Shown here: positions 1 to 7,012 of the stretch, piece after piece
Position numbering within the stretch: the first letter of the stretch is position 1
How the letters are laid out: every line of letters begins with the position of its first letter
Origin: an uncultured Archangium sp.
Lineage (GTDB): Bacteria; Myxococcota; Myxococcia; Myxococcales; Myxococcaceae
Length of the DNA stretch: 10,700 nucleotides
Assembly: GCA_946479335.1 (NCBI GenBank)
Contig: CAMLFP010000180.1
Coordinates: forward strand, 1-10,700
Reading direction: 5' to 3'
Made by a program: the position numbers and the translations under genes
Notes under the pieces: model-generated
The model's database searches: none
Told to the model about the DNA's origin: nothing
The model's input: only the letters and a program-made list of their open reading frames with translations

Positions 1-1
1 T

Positions 2-724
2 CCCGCTGCGGCCGCGCCTCCGCCGGCAGCGAGGACGAGCGGCGTGCTCGCGCCTCCTCCGCCCGCGTCAGCGGCGATCGCACCACCGCCCCCGGCAGCC
101 CCGCTGCGCGCGCCTCGCGAGAGCCCGATCCCCGCGACTGGAGCCATCGAGACGGTGACCCCTCCGCAGGCCGCCGCGTTGCGCGCGCTCGCGCAGCGCC
201 TCGACTCGGTCGACTACTTCGACGTGCTCGACCTGGCGAACACCGCCACGCCGGGTGAGATCAAGAAGGCCTTCTACAAGGTCAGCCGCACCTTCCACCC
301 CGACCGCTTCTTCCACCTCCCGGAGTCGCAGGTGAAGAGCGACCTCGGCGCGATCTACAAGCGCGTCACCGAGGCGTATTACGTGCTGCGCGACGACGCG
401 AAGCGCAAGAAGTACCTCGCCGACATCTCCGGCGCCGAGCGCCTCGAGCGCCTCCGCTACACCGACGCCACCGAGGCCGAGCTCAAGGCCGAGGCGCGCA
501 AGAGCGTCGACGAGGAGTTCGGCAACAACCCCAAGGCGCGCCCGTACTTCAAGAGCGCCACCGCCGACATGCAGGCCGAGAACTGGGCCGCCGCGGAGAA
601 GAACCTGAAGATGGGCCTCATGTACGAGCGCGACAACGCCCGCTTCAAGGAGGCGCTCACCACGGTGCAGAAGAAGCTCGATGAGCAGCGGCAGAAGTCG
701 GGCGAAGCGTTCAAGATCAAGTGA
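2..724 (+). CDS. J-domain protein (DnaJ-like), 5' end outside the window
   Basis: The reading frame is open from base 2, so the true start probably lies upstream; GTG at 44 is only an internal candidate. About 60 residues of Pro/Ala-rich linker come first. A J domain follows from about base 209: YFDVLDL, helix II (EIKKAFYKVSRTFHPDRF) with the HPD motif at 296-304, and helix III ending near base 450. HPD is the element that stimulates Hsp70 (DnaK) ATPase, so it is most likely a DnaK co-chaperone. There is no G/F region and no zinc-finger CxxCxGxG, so it is not canonical DnaJ. The last 65 residues are helical and charged, with one TPR-like stretch (NWAAAEKNLKMGLMYERD). In related proteins the missing N-terminus often carries a targeting or signalling domain; here it cannot be seen. 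Its TGA stop overlaps the GTG start of the next gene, so the two are probably translated together. Confidence 0.88.
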   Translation, partial: PAAAAPPPAARTSGVLAPPPPASAAIAPPPPAAPLRAPRESPIPATGAIETVTPPQAAALRALAQRLDSVDYFDVLDLANTATPGEIKKAFYKVSRTFHPDRFFHLPESQVKSDLGAIYKRVTEAYYVLRDDAKRKKYLADISGAERLERLRYTDATEAELKAEARKSVDEEFGNNPKARPYFKSATADMQAENWAAAEKNLKMGLMYERDNARFKEALTTVQKKLDEQRQKSGEAFKIK

Positions 725-1479
725 CCTTCGACCTCCTCGCACTCGGGGCCATCGCCCTCTTCGCGCTGTGGGGCGCGTTTACCGGCTTCGCGCGGCAGGT
801 GGCGCAAGCGGTCGGCATGGTCGCTGCGTTCGCCGCGGCGCTCCCGCTGGGCGAGTTCTTCTCGGAGCCCTTCGCGCAGGGCCTCAAGGCATCGCTCACT
901 GTCGGCACCGTCGCCGCGACCATCTTCTCGTTCGTCATCGTCTACCTCGTGGTGCGCGGGCTGCTGACGTGGGTGCTCAAGCGCCTGCTGGCGAAGCGCG
1001 ACGAAGACGGCGACGAGAGCTACGCGCCCGATCGCCTGATGGGCTTCGGCCTGGGCGCGCTCAAGGCCGCCGCGCTGGTGTGGGTCGGCGTCTCCGCCGC
1101 GACGTTCATCGAAGACAACCTCGTCTTGAACGGGCGCAGGTTCACCTTCACCCCGCGCGACTCGAAGGCCTTCGCCTTCGGGCGCAGCTTCAACCTCTTC
1201 GAGACGCTCCAGTTCTCGGGCGGGAAAGACCTCGCGCTGGCGGCGAAGCTCGCGGTGGACCCCACCAGCGCCAGCCGCATCAAGAACGACCCCGACTACG
1301 TCGAGCTGATGAAGGACTCCCGGTTCAAGAACCTGGTCTCCTCGCCCGCCTTCAAGAAGGCCATCGAGTCGGGAGATGTACGCGCGCTGATGCAGAACGA
1401 GACGCTCCTGGAGCTGGTGCGCGACCCGAAGCAAAATCGCCGCATCGAACGCCTCGCGGAGCGCGCCCCGACGCGGTAA
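721..1479 (+). CDS. CvpA-family inner-membrane protein with long C-terminal tail
   Basis: 252 residues from GTG at 721, which overlaps the upstream stop by 4 nt (GTGA). This start gives a complete first membrane helix, so I prefer it. Four hydrophobic segments lie near residues 4-21, 28-44, 61-79 and 108-128, with a charged loop (AKRDEDGDES) before the last one. This is the layout of the CvpA family (colicin V production; also linked to envelope stress and division in other bacteria, molecular role unsettled). The E. coli protein is about 160 residues; here a soluble tail of about 120 follows. Residues 188-242 contain short helical units with recurring D-P/S-P steps (KNDPDYVELMKDSRF, LVSSPAFKKAIESGD, ELVRDPKQNRR), which resemble co-chaperone DP/STI1-type repeats. 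Family assignment is good; the role of the tail is unknown. speA starts 11 nt after its stop. Confidence 0.82.
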   Translation: MTFDLLALGAIALFALWGAFTGFARQVAQAVGMVAAFAAALPLGEFFSEPFAQGLKASLTVGTVAATIFSFVIVYLVVRGLLTWVLKRLLAKRDEDGDESYAPDRLMGFGLGALKAAALVWVGVSAATFIEDNLVLNGRRFTFTPRDSKAFAFGRSFNLFETLQFSGGKDLALAAKLAVDPTSASRIKNDPDYVELMKDSRFKNLVSSPAFKKAIESGDVRALMQNETLLELVRDPKQNRRIERLAERAPTR

Positions 1480-1490
1480 ATCGCCGCGCC

Positions 1491-3476
1491 ATGGCCAACC
1501 CCTCGCAGCGCTGGACGATCGCAGACTCAAACGACATGTACGGAATCCGCCATTGGGGGGCGGGCTATTTCGGCATCAACGACAAGGGCAACGTCGCCGT
1601 GCACCCCGGCGGCCCCTCCACGCCGAGCTTCGACCTGAAGGAGCTGGTCGACGAGGTGCGCCGCCGCGGCATCAGCCTGCCGCTGCTGATCCGCTTCACC
1701 GATGTGCTGCGCCACCGCGTGCAGCACCTGAACGAGGCCTTCCGCAAGGCGATCGCCGAGCACAACTACAAGGGCCAGTACCGCGGGGTGTACCCGATCA
1801 AGGTGAACCAGCACCGCTACGTCGCGGAGACCATCGCCGAGGCCGGCAAGCCGTACGGCTACGGGCTCGAGGCGGGCAGCAAGCCGGAGCTCCTCGCGGT
1901 GATGGCGCTGCAAGACGACCCGAACGCGCTCATCATCTGCAACGGCTACAAAGACGAGGAGTACATCGAGACCGCGCTCTACGCGTCGAAGCTGGGCCGC
2001 AAGGTGGTGATGGTCGTCGAGAAGCCCACCGAGCTGGCGCTGATCGCCGAGGTCGCCAAGCGCACCAACATCCGCCCGACGCTGGGCATGCGCGTGCGCC
2101 TCTCGACGCGCGGCGCCGGCAAGTGGGAAGCCAGCGGCGGCGATCGCAGCAAGTTCGGCCTCTCGTCGGGCGAGCTGATGGAGGCCATCGGCTTCCTTCG
2201 CGAGACCGGCCTGATGGACACCTTCGAGCTCCTGCACTTCCATCTGGGCAGCCAGATCTCGAACATCCGCTCCGTGAAGAACGCGCTCCGCGAGGTCGGC
2301 CGCTTCTACGTGGAGGTCAAGCGCCTCGGCGCGCCGCTGCAGTTCGTCGACGTGGGCGGCGGGCTGGGCGTCGACTACGACGGCTCGCAGTCGAACTTCG
2401 CGTCGTCGATGAACTACACGACCGAGGAGTACGCCAACGACGTGGTGTTCTCGATCATGGAGGCCGCCGACGCGGCGCAGCTCCCGCACCCGAACCTGGT
2501 GTCTGAGTCGGGCCGCGCGGTCGTCGCGCACCACGCCGTGCTGGTGACCGAGGTGCTGGGCAACAGCGACTTCGACGTGCCCAAGCCGCCCGAGCGCGTG
2601 CCCGACAACGCGCCGCAGGTGGTGAAGAACCTCTTCGCCGCGCTCCGCGACGTCACCAACAAGAACCTGCTCGAGACGTACCACGACGCCACCGAGTACA
2701 AAGACGAGACGCTGACGCTGTTCTCGCTCGGGCACCTCTCGCTCGAGCAGCGCGTGCTGGCGGAGAACCTCTTCTGGGCCATCTGTCACAAGATCCTGCG
2801 CATCGCGCGCGAGCACGGCGAGCTGAACGAGGAGCTGGAGAGCCTGGAGCACCGCCTCTCCGACACGTACTTCTGCAACTTCAGCCTCTTCCAGTCGCTG
2901 CCTGACTCGTGGGCGATCGATCAGCTCTTCCCGGTGATGCCCATCCACCGGCTCGCGGAGCGCCCGACGCGCCACGCGGTGCTGGCCGACATCACCTGCG
3001 ACTCCGACGGGAAGATCGAGAAGTTCATCGACAAGCGCGAGGTGAAGGACGACATCCAGCTCCACGCGTTGAACGACGACGAGTACTACCTCGGCATCTT
3101 CCTCGTCGGCGCGTACCAGGAGATCCTCGGCGACCTGCACAACCTGTTCGGCGACACGCACACCGTGCAGGTCTCGCTGGCGCCCGGCGGCGGCTACCTC
3201 ATCGATCGCGTCGTCGAGGGCGACACGGTGACCGAGGTGCTGAACTACGTCGCGTACAACAAGGACGACCTCATCGCGCGCATCCGCGGGTTCGCCGAGA
3301 AGGCGCTGCGCGAGGGCCGCATCACGCTCGACGAGTCGCGGCAGATCTTGCGCGTGTACGAAGCGGGGCTCGCCGGCTACACGTACCTGGAGCGCGAGGT
3401 CGACGCGAAGAGCTTCACCGCGACGCAGCTCAAGCTGGTGCCCACCAGCGACGTGGCAGGCAAGACGGGCACCTGA
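1491..3476 (+). CDS. speA: Biosynthetic arginine decarboxylase (PLP-dependent)
   Basis: 661 residues, against about 658 for E. coli SpeA, and similar along the whole length. It decarboxylates L-arginine to agmatine, the first step of the agmatine route to putrescine and spermidine. Visible signatures: VYPIKVNQ with the PLP-binding lysine at K104; GYGLEAGSK just after it; LLHFHLGSQ near residues 247-255; the glycine-rich phosphate-binding loop DVGGGLGVDYDG from about 287; the C-terminal active-site motif CDSDG at 503-507; and GAYQEILGDLHNLFGDTH. The ATG at 1491 is chosen because alignable SpeA sequence (WTIADSNDMYGIRHWG) begins just after it; no clear Shine-Dalgarno precedes it. The same frame stays open back to 681 inside cvpA, but that part translates as Arg/Ala/Gly-rich shadow and is not SpeA. 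All expected catalytic residues are present. A GGDEF gene starts 3 nt after its stop. Confidence 0.97.
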   Translation: MANPSQRWTIADSNDMYGIRHWGAGYFGINDKGNVAVHPGGPSTPSFDLKELVDEVRRRGISLPLLIRFTDVLRHRVQHLNEAFRKAIAEHNYKGQYRGVYPIKVNQHRYVAETIAEAGKPYGYGLEAGSKPELLAVMALQDDPNALIICNGYKDEEYIETALYASKLGRKVVMVVEKPTELALIAEVAKRTNIRPTLGMRVRLSTRGAGKWEASGGDRSKFGLSSGELMEAIGFLRETGLMDTFELLHFHLGSQISNIRSVKNALREVGRFYVEVKRLGAPLQFVDVGGGLGVDYDGSQSNFASSMNYTTEEYANDVVFSIMEAADAAQLPHPNLVSESGRAVVAHHAVLVTEVLGNSDFDVPKPPERVPDNAPQVVKNLFAALRDVTNKNLLETYHDATEYKDETLTLFSLGHLSLEQRVLAENLFWAICHKILRIAREHGELNEELESLEHRLSDTYFCNFSLFQSLPDSWAIDQLFPVMPIHRLAERPTRHAVLADITCDSDGKIEKFIDKREVKDDIQLHALNDDEYYLGIFLVGAYQEILGDLHNLFGDTHTVQVSLAPGGGYLIDRVVEGDTVTEVLNYVAYNKDDLIARIRGFAEKALREGRITLDESRQILRVYEAGLAGYTYLEREVDAKSFTATQLKLVPTSDVAGKTGT

Positions 3477-3479
3477 GTT

Positions 3480-4583
3480 GTGCTGGCGCGCCTGTTCCCG
3501 GCTCCGCCACCGGAGCTGCACGACGCGCTCGTGCAGCATCAATACCGTGCGCTGCACCGGACCCTCCCGGTGCTGCACGCGGTGTCTGCGCTGAACTTCC
3601 TCATCTGCGCGTACGCGCTGTGGGCTGACGGCTTCCCCACGGCCAGCTACGCGTGGGTCGTCGCGCCCGTGCTGCTCTCGCTGGTGCGCATCGCCCAGTG
3701 GAGGCGCGACCCGCCGCAGGTCGACCTCGCGCACGCCGCGCGCCGCGTCGCTGGCGTGCAATGGCTGTTGGCCATCGTGATGTCGGGCACCAGCGTGTTC
3801 GCCACCTGGGCGACCGTGACGCACCTCTTCAGCTCGGTGCTGTTGGTGCCGATCTCCCTCACCTTCGGCGCGCTCTGTCTGGCGCACGCCACCGCGTCGA
3901 TGCCGCTCGCCGCGACGACCTCGGTGTTGGGCGTGGTGCCGCCGGCGGTGGCCATGCTCGTCTTCGGCGATGGGAACACGCGCCTCATCGGCGTCAGCGC
4001 GCTGAGCGTGGTGGCGCTGCAGCTGGTCTTCCTGCGCTCCGGCTACGAGGCGCTGCTCGAGCTGCTGCGGCTGCAGAAGCGCCTCGCGGAGCTCGCCAGC
4101 TCCGATTCACTGACCGGGCTGTTGTCTCGACGCGCGTTGCTCCACGCGGTGCAGGAGCGCGTCGCGAAGCAGGCGCCGTTCACGCTGGCGTTGGTCGACC
4201 TCGACGGCTTCAAGGCGGTCAACGACACGCACGGCCACGCCATGGGCGATGCGCTCCTTCGCGCGCTGAGCCAGCGCTTCATGACGTGCGGCGACGCGGT
4301 GGGGCGGCTCGGGGGCGACGAGTTCGTGCTGTTGCTCGACGGAGTCACCGAGGCCGCGGCGTGCGAGGCGTCGATGGAGAAGATCCTCTCCGCCGCGCGT
4401 CAGCCCGTGGAGGCCGACGGCGCGACGCTGAACGTCTCCGCGAGCATCGGGTACGCGACCTTCCCCGAAGACGGCGCAGACACCGGCGCGCTGATGCGCG
4501 TCGCCGATGAGGCGATGTACTCCGCGAAGGACAGCGGCAAGGCCCGCGCGGTCCGCCGTGTGCGCTCGACCCGCGAGGGGTGA
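3480..4583 (+). CDS. Membrane-anchored GGDEF diguanylate cyclase
   Basis: 367 residues from GTG at 3480, 3 nt after speA; only a weak Shine-Dalgarno is visible, so translation probably depends on speA. The N-terminal half has about six hydrophobic segments (near residues 31-50, 58-74, 92-112, 117-134, 141-163, 169-185), a membrane sensor region I cannot match to a named MASE type. A helical linker (residues 186-205) leads into a GGDEF domain beginning SDSLTGLLSRR (208-218). The metal/substrate motif LVDLDGFKAVND (238-249) and an intact RLGGDEF (GGDEF at 278-282) predict an active enzyme that makes c-di-GMP from two GTP. The inhibitory I-site would be RxxD five residues before GGDEF, but here it reads TCGD (269-272), so product inhibition through that site is not expected. 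There is no EAL, HD-GYP or PAS domain. Its input signal is unknown. Confidence 0.92.
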   Translation: MLARLFPAPPPELHDALVQHQYRALHRTLPVLHAVSALNFLICAYALWADGFPTASYAWVVAPVLLSLVRIAQWRRDPPQVDLAHAARRVAGVQWLLAIVMSGTSVFATWATVTHLFSSVLLVPISLTFGALCLAHATASMPLAATTSVLGVVPPAVAMLVFGDGNTRLIGVSALSVVALQLVFLRSGYEALLELLRLQKRLAELASSDSLTGLLSRRALLHAVQERVAKQAPFTLALVDLDGFKAVNDTHGHAMGDALLRALSQRFMTCGDAVGRLGGDEFVLLLDGVTEAAACEASMEKILSAARQPVEADGATLNVSASIGYATFPEDGADTGALMRVADEAMYSAKDSGKARAVRRVRSTREG

Positions 4584-4584
4584 A

Positions 4585-4596
4585 GCGCCGCGGCGC
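4585..4596. repeat. Perfect 12-bp palindrome between convergent genes
   Basis: GCGCCGCGGCGC equals its own reverse complement and fills most of the 16-nt gap between the diguanylate cyclase stop and the osmC stop. As RNA it could form only a 4-bp GC stem with a 4-nt loop. No T-tract follows on either strand, so it is at most a weak bidirectional terminator. In DNA this GC-rich such palindromes arise readily by chance. Confidence 0.3.
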
Positions 4597-4599
4597 GAA

Positions 4600-5004
4600 T
4601 CAGGCGTACTCGAAGCGCATCGGCAGCTGCACCTCGGGGTGCAGACTGCGCGCGACCGGGCAGCCGCGGGCGATCTCCTCGAGCCGCGCGCGCTGTGCTT
4701 CGGGCGTCGCGACGGGCAGCGTGATCACCAGCGCCAGCGAGGCAATGCGGCGCGGAGGCGGGGTCATCTCCTTCTCCACCCGCGCGCTCCCGCCGAGGAA
4801 GGTGAGCCCCTCGCGGCCGGCCACCAGCGCCATCGTCGTCAACGCACACGAGGCCAGCGCCGCGCCGACGAGGTCGGTCGGCGAGAACGTCGAACCGTCA
4901 CCGCCGTTGTCCTTCGGTGGCGTGGTGCGGATCTGCGAGTTCGACGGTTCGTGCGTGAGCTGACACGCCAGCCCATCGATCTTCACGGTCATCGGTACGC
5001 CCAT
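4600..5004 (-). CDS. OsmC-family (organic hydroperoxide reductase-like) protein
   Basis: 134 residues, the usual size for the OsmC/Ohr superfamily. These cytosolic, dimeric thiol peroxidases reduce organic hydroperoxides. The family signature GDGSTFSPTDLVGAALASC (36-53) places the first catalytic cysteine at C53, and the second motif GCPVARSLHP places the partner cysteine at C115; both are present, so activity is plausible. A third cysteine (C14) is probably incidental. ATG at 5004 is chosen over ATG at 4992 because a Shine-Dalgarno (AAGGAG, 5018-5013 on the minus strand) sits 8 nt upstream. The start lies 2 nt after the stop of the deacetylase-family gene, with the Shine-Dalgarno inside that gene's last codons, so the two are almost certainly co-transcribed and probably translationally coupled. 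The OsmC subfamily (Ohr, OsmC or YhfA-like) is not resolved from sequence alone. Confidence 0.9.
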   Translation of the reverse strand: MGVPMTVKIDGLACQLTHEPSNSQIRTTPPKDNGGDGSTFSPTDLVGAALASCALTTMALVAGREGLTFLGGSARVEKEMTPPPRRIASLALVITLPVATPEAQRARLEEIARGCPVARSLHPEVQLPMRFEYA

Positions 5005-5006
5005 GG

Positions 5007-6755
5007 TCAGCTCTCCTTGAACTCAAAGTGGCAGCGCTCGCGCTCCGCGGCGATCGCGTCGTGGTCATGAGGGATATTCGCGTTGTCGTTCCAGCGCACC
5101 ATCTCATCGGCCTCCCACTGGTACGGCTGGCCGTTGAGCTTCACGCGACCGTCGGCCACCGCGCGCGTCGCGTCGAGCAGCGACAGCTTCCTCGAGTCTC
5201 GCACCAGCGCCTCGAAGCGCCCCTGGCGGCCCGCGTCGATGAAGCGAGACCCGTGCCGCGCGGTGTACGCCATGTGAAACCACGACGGGCGGAAGGCGAC
5301 GCCCGCGAGTTTGAGCCGCAGCGACATCAAGGTGAGGATCTGCATCATCTCCCGCGCGAGGCCGAGGCCAGGCACCTCCTGCCCCGGGAGCTGCGGCCGC
5401 AGGTCTGAGAAGTGCGCGCGCGGGTTCCGCAGCGTGAGCCAGTTGATGAACAGGAACGGCTGCTGATCGCCGAGCAGCCGCTTCTCGCACTCCAGCTCGA
5501 TGAGCGACGACTCGACGCCGGTCATGGCATCGGTGCCCAGCACGCGCGCGCGGTCGTACGCTGCGACCTGATCGATGACCACGTGGAGGTTCAAGAAGCC
5601 CAACCGGCGCAGCAACGGCATCACCCGGTAGCGCTCGAGGCCGAACTCCATGCCCTCCGCGGTGTAGAAGTCGAGCAGCTTCGGCGGGCCCACGCGCGGC
5701 TGCCCCAGCGCCTCCGCGAGGTCGGCGTCGGAGAGGATGTCGTCATCGCCCAACGACCGCGAGGGGATCGACCTCGAGATGCGAACGAACCGCGCGGCGA
5801 GCGGGTCGTAGTCGGTCGGCACCGGCGCCTCGGTGTCGAACGCGAGCGTCATGCCCACGCCGGCGAACACCTTCCACGCGTGCGACGAGTAGCCGCCCGC
5901 CGGCAGCCACACCTGCGGGATCCCCGCCAGCTTGCGCGCCACCATCAGCTCCCGCTGGCGCACCCCGGGGAGCGACAACGAGAACTGGCCGAGGCGATCG
6001 CCGGTGAGCACGTCGGCGCCGGCGAGCACGAAGCACAGCTCGAGCGCGGGCATGCGGCCGAGCAGCTGCTCGAGCGCGCGGAGGTAGTCTTCATCGCGCG
6101 TGCCCTGCGGCAGCAACGTCTCGTCGACGCGCGGCAGCGGCCCCCAGTCGGCGCCGGAGATGGAGCCAATCCACGTCTGCTCGTCTTTCTCGAGGCACGC
6201 GGCGGTGCCGTCCGGCGGGTGGAAGTCGAGGTCGATGACGCCGATGCGGCCGGCGAAGCCACGCGCGCGCAGCTCGGCCACCGCCACCGCGATGTCGTTG
6301 ATGGCGCAGAAGCCCGCGCCGCGCTCCGGCGCCGCGTGATGAAAGCCACCGAAGAGGTTCACCGCGGGGCGTCGCTTCTGCAGGCTGTAGATCGCCGCCT
6401 CCATGGTGCCGCCCACGCCGAGACGCACGCTGCGCAGCACCTCGTCGACGTACACGTCAGACGGGTCGACCGCGAAGATGTGCGCGAGCTCGATCGGCGA
6501 GAGCAACGACTCGAGGTACGTCTGCGAGTGCACCCGCCCCATCGCCGAGTAGCTGGCCGTCGCCGGGGTCACCACCATGCCGGGTCGCACCGCGTGCACA
6601 TGGCGGAGGTAGTGCAGCACGTCGTCGGCGCGCCGCGTCTCCATCGCGCGTGGCCCCGACTCGACGCCGGTGATCGGCAGCCGGTAGGCCTCGTCGTAAT
6701 AGATGCGAAACGGGCGGCGCCGGCCCCGCGCGATGATTGCGAGGAGCGGATTCAC
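5007..6755 (-). CDS. Histone-deacetylase-family (acetylpolyamine/lysine amidohydrolase-like) protein with C-terminal extension
   Basis: 582 residues from GTG 6755, with GGAGGG 3 nt upstream (tight but usable); it begins 12 nt after the stop of the small protein. Residues 15-305 form an arginase-fold HDAC domain: FGGFHHA with the His pair 139-140, GFCAINDIAVA (148-158), DLDFH with zinc ligands D177 and H179, VLAGADVLTGDRLG with zinc ligand D248, and LPAGGYS with the transition-state Tyr 289. All catalytic residues are present, so it should be a zinc-dependent deacetylase of acetyl-lysine, an acetylpolyamine or a small amide; bacterial members vary and the substrate is unknown. The usual HHG[ND]GT loop reads HPPDGT (179-184). 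Residues 310-582 are extra compared with ordinary bacterial HDAC-like proteins (about 300-380 residues) and match no domain I can name. The segment 463-500 (GLGLAREMMQ...FRPSWFHMAYTAR) looks strongly conserved in style, and the tail is charged (HDHDAIAAERERCHFEF). Confidence 0.88.
   Translation of the reverse strand: MNPLLAIIARGRRRPFRIYYDEAYRLPITGVESGPRAMETRRADDVLHYLRHVHAVRPGMVVTPATASYSAMGRVHSQTYLESLLSPIELAHIFAVDPSDVYVDEVLRSVRLGVGGTMEAAIYSLQKRRPAVNLFGGFHHAAPERGAGFCAINDIAVAVAELRARGFAGRIGVIDLDFHPPDGTAACLEKDEQTWIGSISGADWGPLPRVDETLLPQGTRDEDYLRALEQLLGRMPALELCFVLAGADVLTGDRLGQFSLSLPGVRQRELMVARKLAGIPQVWLPAGGYSSHAWKVFAGVGMTLAFDTEAPVPTDYDPLAARFVRISRSIPSRSLGDDDILSDADLAEALGQPRVGPPKLLDFYTAEGMEFGLERYRVMPLLRRLGFLNLHVVIDQVAAYDRARVLGTDAMTGVESSLIELECEKRLLGDQQPFLFINWLTLRNPRAHFSDLRPQLPGQEVPGLGLAREMMQILTLMSLRLKLAGVAFRPSWFHMAYTARHGSRFIDAGRQGRFEALVRDSRKLSLLDATRAVADGRVKLNGQPYQWEADEMVRWNDNANIPHDHDAIAAERERCHFEFKES
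5011..5018 (-). promoter_or_regulatory. Shine-Dalgarno for the OsmC gene, inside the upstream CDS
   Basis: On the minus strand AAGGAGAG lies 8 nt before ATG 5004 and overlaps the final Lys-Glu-Ser codons of the deacetylase-family gene. It fixes the OsmC start and supports translational coupling of the pair. Confidence 0.7.
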
Positions 6756-6767
6756 CGGCCCTCCGTC

Positions 6768-6944
6768 TTAGAAATCGATGGTGACGACCGTGCCGCCGCT
6801 CGGAGGCGCCTCGCGCTCCGAACGCAGATCATCCGCGTCTTCCTCGCGAACGATGGGGATCTCGACACTCGGGCGCTGACGTTCGCGCTGTTGGCGCTCC
6901 CGCTCACGTCGCTTCAGTTCTTCGATGATGTAGGTGTCGAGCAC
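6768..6944 (-). CDS. Small charged hypothetical protein (58 aa)
   Basis: Found by reading the apparent gap between the deacetylase and SRPBCC genes. From GTG 6944 to TAA at 6768-6770 it encodes 58 residues. The N-terminus LDTYIIEELKRRERER is a strongly charged amphipathic helix, followed by a Gln/Arg-rich stretch, a Pro-rich middle (RPSVEIPIVREEDADD) and a beta-like C-terminus (GGTVVTIDF). This organised composition, with little Ala and no Arg/Gly shadow pattern, argues for a real gene. It resembles short uncharacterised proteins I associate with myxobacteria (DxYIIEExKRRERER start, VxIDF-type end), from memory and not verified. There is no Shine-Dalgarno, but a sigma70-like promoter lies so close that the mRNA may begin almost at the GTG. 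An in-frame stop (6957-6959) excludes a longer version. It ends 12 nt before the deacetylase gene, so they probably share a transcript. Function unknown. Confidence 0.68.
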   Translation of the reverse strand: MLDTYIIEELKRRERERQQRERQRPSVEIPIVREEDADDLRSEREAPPSGGTVVTIDF

Positions 6945-6953
6945 GGCGAGTTG

Positions 6954-6981
6954 ATTCTAACCACGCGCCAGCCCACAGCAA
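6954..6981 (-). promoter_or_regulatory. Candidate sigma70-type promoter for the small protein-HDAC-OsmC unit
   Basis: Reading the minus strand, TTGCTG (6981-6976, -35-like, three of six) and TAGAAT (6959-6954, -10-like, five of six) are separated by 16 nt, in the only AT-leaning stretch of this block. Transcription would start about 6-8 nt further on, near 6946-6948, almost at the GTG at 6944. The transcript would therefore be leaderless or nearly so, which fits the missing Shine-Dalgarno. Inferred from motif match only. Confidence 0.4.
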
Positions 6982-7012
6982 CTCGCGCTCGTGATTTCAG
7001 TGGGTTTGCGGC

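Noticed and set aside
681..1490. Possible N-terminal extension of SpeA from an upstream start inside the J-domain gene
   Set aside because: This stretch is in a second frame of cvpA, is Arg/Ala/Gly-rich, and SpeA homology begins only after ATG 1491.
1527..3887. 786-codon open frame on the minus strand opposite speA
   Set aside because: It lies antisense to a fully recognisable SpeA. Its translation is the Arg/His/Val/Leu/Gln-rich pattern produced by the complement of GC3-rich codons, with no domain.
4585..4596. GC palindrome as an intrinsic terminator for the convergent genes
   Set aside because: The stem would be only 4 bp with a 4-nt loop, and no T-run follows in either direction, so I list it only as a low-confidence repeat.
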